From CAZDYP01 sp964509505 (lineage in GTDB: Bacteria; Chloroflexota; Anaerolineae; JACRMK01), in NCBI GenBank assembly GCA_964509505.1, contig CAZDYP010000043.1:1-31270 (forward strand): DNA of 31,270 nt. The letters run 5' to 3'. Below are positions 21,792 through 28,867 of this stretch, one piece after another. Below the pieces are notes generated by a model. The model had not been told where the DNA came from. It searched no databases and worked only from the letters and a program-made list of their open reading frames with translations. How positions within the stretch are numbered: position 1 is the first letter of the stretch; each line of letters begins with the position of its first letter. A program made the position numbers and the translations under genes.

Positions 21792-22658
21792 CTATCCGCT
21801 TCCTTTGCCGAAGAGTCCAGCAGGACGCAGCAACAACACCGCCGCCATCACTGCGAAGATGATGAAACGCGCGAATTCGGGCAAGAACGCTTTGCCGAAG
21901 GTGTCGGCGAGGCCGATGAGCAAGCTGCCGAAGAACGCGCCTTGCAAGGTGCCGAGTCCACCGACAACGACGACGACCAACGCCAACAACAGAATCTCGG
22001 AATCGAGGCGCGGATACAGACCGAAGAGCGGCGCGCCAATCACGCCCGCCAGTCCGGCGAGCGCTGTGCCAAGCGCGAACACGCCCGCGAACACAAGCTG
22101 AATGTTGATGCCCAAGCCGCTAACCATCTGCGCGTCCACCACGCCCGCGCGCACCATCGCGCCCAATTGGGTGCGCTCGATGAACAACCACAAGACGAGC
22201 GCCAGCGCGACGCCAAATGCGAGCAGCGTCAAACGATACACAGGGAACTCGATGCCCAGCAACGCCATGCGTCCTGCGAGGATGGCTGGCTCTGTGACCT
22301 TCTCGACGTACGCGCCCCACTGTGCGCGAATCAAATCGGCAGCGATGAGCGCGACGGCGAAGGTGAATAAGACTTGATCGAGATGGCGCTCGCGTCCGAG
22401 AAAGCGGCGCAAGAAGCCGTACTCAATGACGAAGCCGAGCGCGCCGACGCACAACGGCGCGACGATGAGCGCGAGCCAGAAGTTGTCGAAGGTCCGCACC
22501 ATCGTCAAGCCGATGTAGCCGCCGAGCAAGTAGAACGCGCCGTGCGTCAAGGCGATGACATCCATCAAGCCAAAGATGAGCGACAAGCCCGACGCCATGA
22601 TGAAGAGCAACATGCCCGCGACGAGGCCGTTGAGGAGTTGGAGAAGGAAGGTTTCCAT
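21792..22658 (-). CDS. livH: Branched-chain amino acid type ABC transporter permease LivH
   Basis: A complete 288-residue permease with about eight membrane helices. Diagnostic stretches are LLNGLVAGMLLFIMASGLSL and GLMDVIALTHGAFYLLGGYIG at the N-terminus, GAMVRAGVVDAQMVSGLGIN (the ATPase-docking loop) and VVVVGGLGTLQGAFFGSLLIG near the end. It forms the membrane channel with LivM. The start lies directly against a repeat tract, and no ribosome-binding site is visible, so translation may rely on the tract or on coupling. Confidence 0.92.
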   Translation of the reverse strand: METFLLQLLNGLVAGMLLFIMASGLSLIFGLMDVIALTHGAFYLLGGYIGLTMVRTFDNFWLALIVAPLCVGALGFVIEYGFLRRFLGRERHLDQVLFTFAVALIAADLIRAQWGAYVEKVTEPAILAGRMALLGIEFPVYRLTLLAFGVALALVLWLFIERTQLGAMVRAGVVDAQMVSGLGINIQLVFAGVFALGTALAGLAGVIGAPLFGLYPRLDSEILLLALVVVVVGGLGTLQGAFFGSLLIGLADTFGKAFLPEFARFIIFAVMAAVLLLRPAGLFGKGSG

Positions 22659-22660
22659 GT

Positions 22661-22753
22661 AGCGAATGGCGGATGGCAGATGGCGGATAGCGGATGGCAG
22701 ATGGCGGATAGTGACTGACCATTGTCTATCTGCTATAGGCCGTCTGCTATGTG
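22661..22753. repeat. Mirrored GGCAGATGGCGGATAG tract left of the four-helix-bundle gene
   Basis: Forward units (GATGGCAGATGGCGGATAGCG) run from 22661 to about 22711; after a centre (about 22712-22725) reverse-complement units follow (CTATCTGCTATAGGCCGTCTG) to the next gene's stop. Confidence 0.8.
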
Positions 22754-23107
22754 CTAACGCAGGGTGCGACGGAAAGCGTTGATGCTTTTGGCTAATTGTT
22801 CGCCTTCCGTGTAAAGCGCTTGGTGCTCTTGTAGTGTGAGGTGGCCTCTGTCCAATGCAAGGAATGATGCGCCAACGGTCTCAAATGTTGAGCCAACGGC
22901 GTTGTCGAGATACAAGTCGAAATGTTTGTTGGAACTTTTGCCTGAACCTTCGGCGATGTTCAGACTGATGGAGCTGACAGCGCGATTGATTTGTGAACGC
23001 AACCCGTAATCTTCATGGCGTGGGAACTTGGCAGATAGCGGGTAAACTTTGGCAGCATACGCTCTCGCCTTGCGCCATATCTCCAAGTTCTCGAAGCGGA
23101 ATGCCAC
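22754..23107 (-). CDS. Four-helix-bundle protein (S23/intervening-sequence protein family)
   Basis: A 117-residue protein of the family named after proteins encoded in 23S rRNA intervening sequences and related to Avd of diversity-generating retroelements. Seen: FENLEIWRKARAYAAKVYPL, FPRHEDYGLRSQINRAVSSI, LNIAEGSGKSSNKHF and the final helix EGEQLAKSINAFRRTL. The GTG at 23107 is chosen because AGGAG lies eight bases upstream; a TTG at 23125 is within that site's reach but worse. It interrupts the LIV operon between the binding protein and LivH and is bracketed by related mirrored tracts, suggesting that gene and tracts arrived as one unit. The function of stand-alone members is unknown. No reverse transcriptase or rRNA is nearby. 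Confidence 0.85.
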   Translation of the reverse strand: MAFRFENLEIWRKARAYAAKVYPLSAKFPRHEDYGLRSQINRAVSSISLNIAEGSGKSSNKHFDLYLDNAVGSTFETVGASFLALDRGHLTLQEHQALYTEGEQLAKSINAFRRTLR

Positions 23108-23125
23108 GTTGTCATCTCCTGGCAA

Positions 23126-23232
23126 ATGCCAACGGCTGACGGCGAATGGCAGATAGGGAACTCATCTACCATCTGCCACGTTTCACGGCCATCTGCCATC
23201 CGCCATTAGCCATCGGCTATCTGCCATCAGCC
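23126..23232. repeat. Mirrored GGCAGATAG / CTATCTGCC tract right of the four-helix-bundle gene
   Basis: GGCTGACGGCGAATGGCAGA runs into a centre near 23161-23168, followed by CATCTACCATCTGCCACG and GCCATCTGCCATCCGCC units. Unit sequences match the tract at 22661-22753. The stop codon of the binding-protein gene lies within the tract. Confidence 0.8.
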
Positions 23233-24450
23233 CTTCGAATTGTCGCCCGGATCCACGATGTCGCCGAGGTCGGCGATGATGTAGTTGTGCAAACCTTCGG
23301 CGGTCTTCTTCACTTCGCGCAAGTAAATTTTGTGCTTCGGCGCTTGCGAGTTCTTGTCAAGCACAAATGTACCGCGTGGCGACTTGAAGGTGATGCCGCT
23401 CAACGTCTCGGTCATTTTGTCCACGCTGCTTGTGTCGCCTTGCAATTTGTTGAGCATCTCGACAATCGCCTTGCCGGTATCGTAGCCTTGCACGGAGAAC
23501 ACGTTGGGGTCTTTGCCGGTCTTCTTCTTGTAGGCTTCCTTGAATTTTTTGTTTTCATCGTTCTCAAGTCCATACGCCCAGAACAAGCCCGTGCGCACGC
23601 CGAGCGCGGTGTCGCCGAGCGACGGCAGCACATCTTCTTCGACCATGTAACCCGAACCGAGCAACGGAATTTTGCCCGCGAGACCAAATGTCCCCCACGC
23701 CTTCAAAAATGCAACTGCCGCGCCGCCACTGTAGAAGCAATATAGGAAATCGGGCGCGGCTTTCTGAATTTCAGTGATGAAGGGCGCGGGGTCGCCGATG
23801 TTCGGAAACGGTGTTTTTTGGACTTGCATCACCGTGCCGCCCGCCGCCTCGAAACTGTTCTTGAACGAGTTGAGCGTGTCGTTACCGGCGCCATAGTCGG
23901 GGATGCTGACGAACGCTTTCTTGCCGACATTCTTCGCCGCCCACGCGCCGACGGGCCAATTGGGCTGCCAGTTCGTGAACGAGGTGCGCCAGATGTACGG
24001 CGATTTCGCCGCGCGGCTCAAGGCGTTCGCGCCCGCGTTGGAGCAGATGAGCAGCTTCTTGTTGTTGTGGAAGTAGTCACGCACGCCCGCCAGCACGCCC
24101 GAGCTGACGATGCCTGTGACGAAGGCGACCTCGTCTTGCTCGACGAGCTTCTTCGCTTTTTGCGCGGCGGCATCTACGGCGGTGCCTTCATCTTCTTTGA
24201 CGAGCGTGATTTTGCGTCCGCCTGCTGTGTTGCCCGCTTCCTCGAAAGCCATCTCCATCGCGGCGGTGATGCTCTCGCCCAGCGCGGCGTAAATGTCGCT
24301 GTAGGGCAGCAGCACGCCAATCTTCACGGGCGCGCCGCCGCTGGTGGTGCCTGCGAAGGGCCCGCACGCCGACAGCAACGACGACGCAGCCAACGTGCCA
24401 GCCGCGACGCCCGTGGCTTTCAAAAATTGACGACGGTTCAGTTTGCTCAT
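23227..24450 (-). CDS. livK: Tat-exported substrate-binding lipoprotein of the LIV-type ABC transporter
   Basis: A 407-residue periplasmic-binding-protein type 1 (Peripla_BP_6). The N-terminus has a twin-arginine motif LNRRQFLKATG and a lipobox LSAC (C29), so it is a Tat-exported lipoprotein. The mature part begins VKIGVLLPYSDIYAALGESI and has the typical KKLVEQDEVAFVTGIVSSGV and GYDTGKAIVEMLNKL blocks. AGGAGG lies seven bases before the ATG. The family binds branched-chain amino acids, amides, urea or aromatic acids; some members bind benzoate-type compounds, and the ligand cannot be read here. It is the first gene of the operon, with a good promoter at 24489-24516. Confidence 0.92.
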   Translation of the reverse strand: MSKLNRRQFLKATGVAAGTLAASSLLSACGPFAGTTSGGAPVKIGVLLPYSDIYAALGESITAAMEMAFEEAGNTAGGRKITLVKEDEGTAVDAAAQKAKKLVEQDEVAFVTGIVSSGVLAGVRDYFHNNKKLLICSNAGANALSRAAKSPYIWRTSFTNWQPNWPVGAWAAKNVGKKAFVSIPDYGAGNDTLNSFKNSFEAAGGTVMQVQKTPFPNIGDPAPFITEIQKAAPDFLYCFYSGGAAVAFLKAWGTFGLAGKIPLLGSGYMVEEDVLPSLGDTALGVRTGLFWAYGLENDENKKFKEAYKKKTGKDPNVFSVQGYDTGKAIVEMLNKLQGDTSSVDKMTETLSGITFKSPRGTFVLDKNSQAPKHKIYLREVKKTAEGLHNYIIADLGDIVDPGDNSKG

Positions 24451-24482
24451 GGATACTCCTCCTGAAAATAAAAATGGGGTTG

Positions 24483-24516
24483 ATGCTTAGTGTAAGCATG
24501 ATGCGACAGAGGTCAA
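24483..24516 (-). promoter_or_regulatory. Promoter and palindromic operator of the LIV operon
   Basis: On the minus strand TTGACC (24511-24516) is followed after 16 bases by TACACT (24489-24494). A palindrome with arms ATGCTTA (24483-24489) and TAAGCAT (24493-24499) around GTG covers the -10 box, a layout expected of a repressor site. Confidence 0.55.
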
Positions 24517-24544
24517 GGACTTATGTCGCAAGGGTAGGGGCTGG

Positions 24545-24991
24545 CTAAGATACCTGACATTCAGTCACATGCTGAAATAATTCAGCGATACGATGATGCT
24601 CCGCTTGAACGGCCTCTATCATTACTTGCAACTTTGCCCAGTCAATTAGAAAGCCATAAATCTTGGTGGCGATGTGACGAAATGCCATCAGCTTCTCGAA
24701 CACACCTATGAGGCTCGCATCTAAATGGCATTCTATTACAATGGAGCTAAACACATTGAGCGTGTCACGATGGGAAAACGCGCCTGTTGGAATTTCTTGT
24801 TGACGATACTTGAGCGTCCGAATCATCAGATGCTCAATAGCGTTATAATAGCCTTGACGTTCGTATATCAGAGCGGACATTTTGAGCTCCACAGGCGCAT
24901 CACTATTAGCGAATGAATTGTTGCGCTCAAAAATGGCCGATAGGTTCTCCAATCCAAACGCCATCTCTTGGGCGAACTCAGTTGGCGACAT
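24545..24991 (-). CDS. HepT-like (HEPN) toxin-type protein with altered RX4H motif
   Basis: A 148-residue helical protein of the HepT-like HEPN group. The ATG at 24991 overlaps the end of the nucleotidyltransferase gene by 14 bases, the usual arrangement of such pairs. The family stretch reads FRHIATKIYGFLIDWAKL, where active HEPN ribonucleases have R-x4-H followed by Y or G (typically FRH..RHAYGFELDW). Here R105 is present but the position of the catalytic histidine (residue 110) is lysine. Other features: a MSALIYERQGYYNAIEHLMI helix. Known pairs use the nucleotidyltransferase partner to AMPylate the HEPN tyrosine; whether this copy is an active toxin is doubtful. Confidence 0.75.
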   Translation of the reverse strand: MSPTEFAQEMAFGLENLSAIFERNNSFANSDAPVELKMSALIYERQGYYNAIEHLMIRTLKYRQQEIPTGAFSHRDTLNVFSSIVIECHLDASLIGVFEKLMAFRHIATKIYGFLIDWAKLQVMIEAVQAEHHRIAELFQHVTECQVS

Positions 24992-25358
24992 ACAGGACCC
25001 TGCCTTCAGAAAGAATGCGCTCACGCAAATAGCCGCGCGCGTCTTCCAACGTGAGAATGCTAAATGGATGATTGGCCTGCATCAGCGCATCCGCCCATGC
25101 GCTCAAATACTCCATAGGGAACAAGCCTTCCACGCACAAGTCCAAATCCGATGTTGCATGAAAGTCGCCACGCGCGAATGAGCCATAAAGGATGATGCGT
25201 CGCGCGCCGTGACGCACGAGGATTTGCGCGATGAGCTCAAGGTTTTGGCGCACAACGGCAGGTATGGATAGCGATTGAATCGCCATTGCATTCTCGGTTG
25301 TAAGAGTTGCTTCTGATTTAATGTGATCTGAGACTTTCAAAGTAATCGTTTGCCTCAT
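24978..25358 (-). CDS. Minimal nucleotidyltransferase (MNT) antitoxin
   Basis: A 126-residue minimal nucleotidyltransferase. The catalytic motif GSFARGDFHATSDLDL is the canonical GSx10DxD, preceded by a helix ELIAQILVRHGARRIILY. In MNT/HepT systems this protein neutralises the HEPN toxin by transferring AMP to it. The second of two adjacent ATG codons (25358) is preferred because AGGAG then lies five bases upstream. A 30-residue N-terminal extension (RQTITLKVSDHIKSEATL) precedes the usual domain. It is downstream of a 25-codon frame whose stop abuts this start, and overlaps the HepT-like gene. Confidence 0.82.
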   Translation of the reverse strand: MRQTITLKVSDHIKSEATLTTENAMAIQSLSIPAVVRQNLELIAQILVRHGARRIILYGSFARGDFHATSDLDLCVEGLFPMEYLSAWADALMQANHPFSILTLEDARGYLRERILSEGRVLYVAN

Positions 25359-25360
25359 CA

Positions 25361-25438
25361 TCACTCCTTCTTCGCCTGCAATCCCCGCCGCAACGCCTCC
25401 CGCATCGGCTCCACACACGCGCCGCGCTTGTGTGTCAT
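25361..25438 (-). CDS. Putative 25-residue leader peptide of the MNT/HepT-like pair
   Basis: The ATG at 25438 has GAGGG seven bases upstream and lies 21 bases after a well-formed promoter. The product is a short basic peptide with an REALRRGLQAKKE helix; its TGA overlaps the first ATG of the nucleotidyltransferase gene. It could be a translational coupler, a decayed antitoxin end or a true small protein. No family recognised. Confidence 0.4.
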   Translation of the reverse strand: MTHKRGACVEPMREALRRGLQAKKE

Positions 25439-25459
25439 CGTTTATCCCTCGTTGGCGCG

Positions 25460-25488
25460 ATTGTAACACACCCACTTCATAGGGTCAA
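25460..25488 (-). promoter_or_regulatory. Promoter of the MNT/HepT-like operon
   Basis: On the minus strand TTGACC (25483-25488), a 17-base spacer and TACAAT (25460-25465) with a TGn extension. It is one of the best sigma-70-like promoters in the window. Confidence 0.65.
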
Positions 25489-25606
25489 TCGTTTTTGCCT
25501 CTCATCATTTCCTCATGCGCCCTCCATCACTTCTCCACATCAGCCGACTAAGATGAAGTCAAATCACGGGAACAAATCCCATACACAAGTCCATAGGAGG
25601 GACAGC

Positions 25607-26344
25607 ATGAAAAGCAAATGGTTTAAAATTAGCGCAGTAGTTTTTGCAGTGGTCGCATTGGCCGTGTTGGGCATTGGCGTAATGACCCAACAAGCGTTCG
25701 CGCAAGGCCCGACGCCCACGCCAAGCGGACGCGGTCCCATCGGGGGCCCGCGCGGCGGTCTGCATCCGGGCGGACTCATCAGCGGGACGATGCGCTCGCC
25801 TGTCGCTATCGCCGCCAAAGTGTTTGGCATGAGCGAAGCCGATTTGTTGACTGCGTTGCAAGGCGGCAAGAGCATCGCCGAGGTCGCAAAGGAAAAGAAC
25901 GTTGCGCTCGATAAAGTCGTGGAGGCGATTATCGCCGACCGCGTCGCCGAGCTGAAAGCCAATCTGCCCACGCAGCTCAGCCAGCCGTTCCACAGGGGAC
26001 ACAAGGGCCCTGGTGGGCTGGGCGCGCCATTCGGTAATGCGCGTTCCCACATCGCCATCGTCGCCAAAGTGTTTGGCATGAGCGAAGCCGATTTGCTGAC
26101 CGCGTTGCAAGGCGGCAAGAGCATCGCCGAGGTCGCAAAGGAAAAGAACATCGCGCTCGACAAAGTGGTGGACGCGCTTGTGGCTGACCACGCCGAAGCT
26201 TTGAAGCAAGCGGTTAGCAATGGGCGCATCACGCAAGCGCAAGCCGATCAAATGTTGGCTGACCTGAAGACGAATCTGCCCAACCACCTCAGCCAGACTT
26301 TCCCGCAAGCTGGTCGCCCACCCTTCGGACATCGTGGTCGCTAA
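25607..26344 (+). CDS. Exported protein with duplicated 'GMSEADLLTALQGGKS' module
   Basis: A 245-residue protein with AGGAGG six bases before the ATG. A signal peptide (residues 1-32, ending QQAFAQ) is followed by a Gly/Pro-rich linker. Two copies of a helical module then follow, each containing IA.KVFGMSEADLLTALQG and SIAEVAKEKN(V/I)ALDKVV, separated by a second Gly-rich linker. The C-terminus holds an ITQAQADQMLADLKTNL helix and a Gly/Arg-rich end. The two modules are almost identical at DNA level (about 25805-25925 and 26050-26170), indicating recent duplication or gene conversion. Similar modules occur in secreted proteins of Gram-positive bacteria and Chloroflexota without known function. 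It precedes a two-component system in the same direction and could be its target or accessory. Confidence 0.72.
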   Translation: MKSKWFKISAVVFAVVALAVLGIGVMTQQAFAQGPTPTPSGRGPIGGPRGGLHPGGLISGTMRSPVAIAAKVFGMSEADLLTALQGGKSIAEVAKEKNVALDKVVEAIIADRVAELKANLPTQLSQPFHRGHKGPGGLGAPFGNARSHIAIVAKVFGMSEADLLTALQGGKSIAEVAKEKNIALDKVVDALVADHAEALKQAVSNGRITQAQADQMLADLKTNLPNHLSQTFPQAGRPPFGHRGR

Positions 26345-26349
26345 GAGCA

Positions 26350-26441
26350 CATAGCGAATAGCCAAGAGCGAATGGCTGATGGTAGAATACCCACCAGCCA
26401 TTCGCTGTTTGCCATCAGCCACTTGCCACTTGCTATCTGTC
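26350..26441. repeat. Mirrored AGCGAATGGCTG tract with a central promoter-like box
   Basis: Arms 26367-26382 and 26391-26406 pair with one mismatch. The loop (26383-26390) contains TAGAAT preceded by TGG, an extended -10-like box for the response regulator. Further CTTGCCACTTGCTATCTG units continue up to the start codon. Confidence 0.7.
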
Positions 26442-27149
26442 ATGTCTGCTCGCATTCTCGTCGTGGACGACGACCCACACATCGTCCGTCTCTTACAATC
26501 GTATCTTGCCAAAGAGGGCTTGACCGTCTTCACCGCACACGACGGCGAAATGGCTCTACACCTCATCCGTCGTGAGCATCCCGACCTGGTCGTGCTTGAT
26601 TTGATGTTGCCCAAACGCGACGGTTGGGAACTGACGCGACTCATGCGCGCCGACGACCAGCTCACCACGATTCCAATTTTGATGGTGACGGCGCGCGTCG
26701 AGGATGGTGACAAAATCATGGGCTTGGAGCTTGGCGCGGATGATTACGTCACGAAGCCGTTCAATCCGCCAGAAGTCGTCGCGCGGGTGCGCGCCATCTT
26801 GCGTCGCGCGCAAGGCGGGGCTCGTCCTTCGCCCATCATTCAAGTGCGCGACTTGCGACTTGATCGCGAGCAACATACGGTCAGCGTGGCTGAGCGTCTG
26901 CTCGACGTGACGCCGACCGAGTTCGCCTTGTTGCGGACACTCATGGAAAATCCTAACCGTGCGTTCACACGCGGCGAGCTCATTGAGAAGGCGTTGGGTT
27001 ACGAATACGAAGGCATGGAGCGCACGGTTGACAGTCACATCAAAAACCTCCGCAAGAAAATCGAACGCGACGCTTCAAACCCGACGTATATCGAAACGGT
27101 GTTTGGTGTGGGCTATCGCTTGCGGGCGGAAAAAGGGATTAGCGATTAG
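26442..27149 (+). CDS. OmpR-family response regulator
   Basis: A 235-residue two-component response regulator. The receiver has the acidic pair in LVVDDDPH (D9, D10), the phospho-acceptor in VVLDLMLP (D53), T82/A84 in MVTAR and K105 in VTKPF. The C-terminal winged helix (about 130-230) has LDVTPTEFALLRTLM, the recognition helix ERTVDSHIKNLRKKI and the GVGYRL hairpin. All functional residues are intact. The start at 26442 lies directly against a repeat tract and has no ribosome-binding site, so the transcript may have a very short or no leader. The histidine kinase gene follows after a repeat tract and gap. Confidence 0.92.
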   Translation: MSARILVVDDDPHIVRLLQSYLAKEGLTVFTAHDGEMALHLIRREHPDLVVLDLMLPKRDGWELTRLMRADDQLTTIPILMVTARVEDGDKIMGLELGADDYVTKPFNPPEVVARVRAILRRAQGGARPSPIIQVRDLRLDREQHTVSVAERLLDVTPTEFALLRTLMENPNRAFTRGELIEKALGYEYEGMERTVDSHIKNLRKKIERDASNPTYIETVFGVGYRLRAEKGISD

Positions 27150-27404
27150 AGATTGCGCGATGCGCGATGCACGATGCACGATGCACGATACACGATGCAN
27201 NNNNNNNNNNNNNNNNNNNNNNNNNNNNNNNNNNNNNNNNNNNNNNNNNNNNNNNNNNNNNNNNNNNNNNNNNNNNNNNNNNNNNNNNNNNNNNNNNNNC
27301 ACGATGCACGATACACGATGCAAGATTCAGGATACATGATTCAAGACCCCATCCTGCATCCTGTATCCTGCATCCTGCCACCTGCATCCTGTATCCTACA
27401 AGGT
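27141..27404. repeat. Mirrored CACGATGCACGATA / TATCCTGCATCCTG tract with gap
   Basis: GATGCACGATGCACGATACAC units run to the gap (27200-27299) and resume after it. They drift to GATTCAGGATACATGATTC and then switch, near 27343-27352, to reverse-complement type units (CATCCTGTATCCTGCATCC). The stop of the response regulator lies at the left edge. The interval holds no gene; the true length is unknown. Confidence 0.85.
27200..27299. other. Assembly gap (100 N) inside a repeat tract
   Basis: A placeholder gap within one continuous tandem tract; the same unit is found on both sides, so it was probably caused by the repeat itself. Confidence 0.95.
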
Positions 27405-27411
27405 TTAAGCT

Positions 27412-28821
27412 ATGAACCGTCTCTGGGTGCGTCTCACCTTGGCATTTATACTCGTCATCTTGATGGGCGTGGGCGTCGTCTTTGCGGTCGCTGCCTGGAG
27501 CGCGGACAATCAATTCCGCCAATATCTCGCGCGTCCCGACGTGTTTGCGCGCAATGGCTTGCTCGACGACCTCGCGGAGTTCTATGAACAACGCGGCGCG
27601 TGGGATGGCGTCGCCGAACTATTGCGCGCTTCCACTGCGCCGCGCGGACATGGGCGCGGGATGATGATGAACCAACGCCCGCCATTAGCGTTGGCGAACG
27701 CGCGCGGACAAATCATTTATGATGAACGCGGCTTGCCGTTGGGACGCACCCTCAATGTCAACGAGCGCAACGATGCGTTGCCCATCACGCTTAACAACAA
27801 TGTCGTGGGTTATCTGCTCGGCGGAGGTCCCGTGATGATGATGACGGGCGCGCCTGAGCTCGCGTTCCTCAATCAATTGCGTTGGTCGCTCATCATCGCT
27901 GCCTTTGTCGCAAGCAGTTTGGGCATCGTATTAGGTTTGTTCATCAGTCGCACGATCGCTGCGCCGTTGGCGACGTTGGCGCGCGCCGCGCGCGCCTTTG
28001 CCGCGAAAGATTGGACACAACGCGTGCCGGTCGCCCATACGACGCACATCGCGGAGGTGGCAGAAGTCACGCACGCCTTTAACGACATGGCGGATTCATT
28101 GCAACAAAGCGAAACATTACGGCGCAATCTCATGGCCGACATCGCGCACGAGCTGCGCACACCCTTAACCGTCATCCAAGGTAATCTGCGCGCGTTGCTC
28201 GACGGTGTCTATCCGTTAGAACTCAAAGAAGTGGCGACGCTCTACGATGAGACGCGCTTGTTGTCACGTTTGGTGGACGATGTGCGCGAGTTGGCGTTAG
28301 CTGAAGCGGGACAGTTGCCATTGAATTTGCAAACGGTGGATATAGGCGCATTGTTGCGCGCAACGGCGACGAAATTTGCGGCAGTAGCAGAGACACAAGG
28401 CATCGCCTTGCAAGTCACGTTGCCCCCCTCGGCGCCGACTGTGCGCGCTGATGCGGATCGTGTCGCGCAGGTGTTACAAAATCTCGTCACGAATGCGTTG
28501 CGTCACACACCGCGTGGCGGGCGCATTACCCTTGCAGTTGAAGAGCCACGCGGGGCGCAAGGTGGAAACCTCGCGGGTCTGTTGCATGTCAGCGTGAGCG
28601 ACACGGGCGAAGGCATCGCGCCCGACAACATGCCGCATGTGTTCGAGCGGTTTTATCGCGGCGACAAAGCGCGGGCGCGCAGCGGCGGCAGCATAGGCTT
28701 GGGCTTGACGATTGCCAAGTCGTTGATTGAAGCGATGGGCGGCACGATTGGGGTGGAAAGCAAGCAGGGGGCAGGGAGCCGATTTTGGTTCACGCTGCCG
28801 ACAGAGAATCTTGAACCTTGA
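27412..28821 (+). CDS. Sensor histidine kinase (BaeS-like)
   Basis: A 469-residue membrane sensor kinase. Two membrane helices (about 9-29 and 158-178) enclose an extracytoplasmic sensor domain of about 125 residues that includes a Gly/Met-rich stretch (GRGMMMNQRPP; GGGPVMMMTG), possibly relevant to metal or envelope-stress sensing. Then come a HAMP domain (about 179-230), the H-box MADIAHELRTP (H246), the N-box NLVTNALRH and the G-boxes SDTGEGIAP and GLGLTIAKSL. It is complete and should phosphorylate the adjacent response regulator at D53. The ligand is not known; methionine-rich loops are compatible with a soft metal but this is a guess. Confidence 0.92.
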   Translation: MNRLWVRLTLAFILVILMGVGVVFAVAAWSADNQFRQYLARPDVFARNGLLDDLAEFYEQRGAWDGVAELLRASTAPRGHGRGMMMNQRPPLALANARGQIIYDERGLPLGRTLNVNERNDALPITLNNNVVGYLLGGGPVMMMTGAPELAFLNQLRWSLIIAAFVASSLGIVLGLFISRTIAAPLATLARAARAFAAKDWTQRVPVAHTTHIAEVAEVTHAFNDMADSLQQSETLRRNLMADIAHELRTPLTVIQGNLRALLDGVYPLELKEVATLYDETRLLSRLVDDVRELALAEAGQLPLNLQTVDIGALLRATATKFAAVAETQGIALQVTLPPSAPTVRADADRVAQVLQNLVTNALRHTPRGGRITLAVEEPRGAQGGNLAGLLHVSVSDTGEGIAPDNMPHVFERFYRGDKARARSGGSIGLGLTIAKSLIEAMGGTIGVESKQGAGSRFWFTLPTENLEP

Positions 28822-28831
28822 ATGGTAGGAT

Positions 28832-28861
28832 TTGGAAGTTTGGGATTTGAGATTTTATAAT
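28832..28861 (+). promoter_or_regulatory. Promoter of the prepilin peptidase gene, leaderless layout
   Basis: TTGGAA (28832-28837), an 18-base spacer and a perfect TATAAT (28856-28861). The ATG at 28868 begins only six bases after the -10 box, so transcription would start at or near the start codon and the mRNA would be leaderless. Confidence 0.5.
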
Positions 28862-28867
28862 CCCGCC

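Noticed and set aside
22754..23107. Diversity-generating retroelement with Avd
   Set aside because: The protein is Avd-related in fold, but there is no reverse transcriptase and no template/variable repeat pair in the window.
25559..26719. Long minus-strand reading frame of 386 codons across the exported-protein gene and the response regulator start
   Set aside because: It is antisense to a gene with a signal peptide, duplicated module and perfect ribosome-binding site, and its protein has no recognisable domain; GC-rich codon use creates such shadows.
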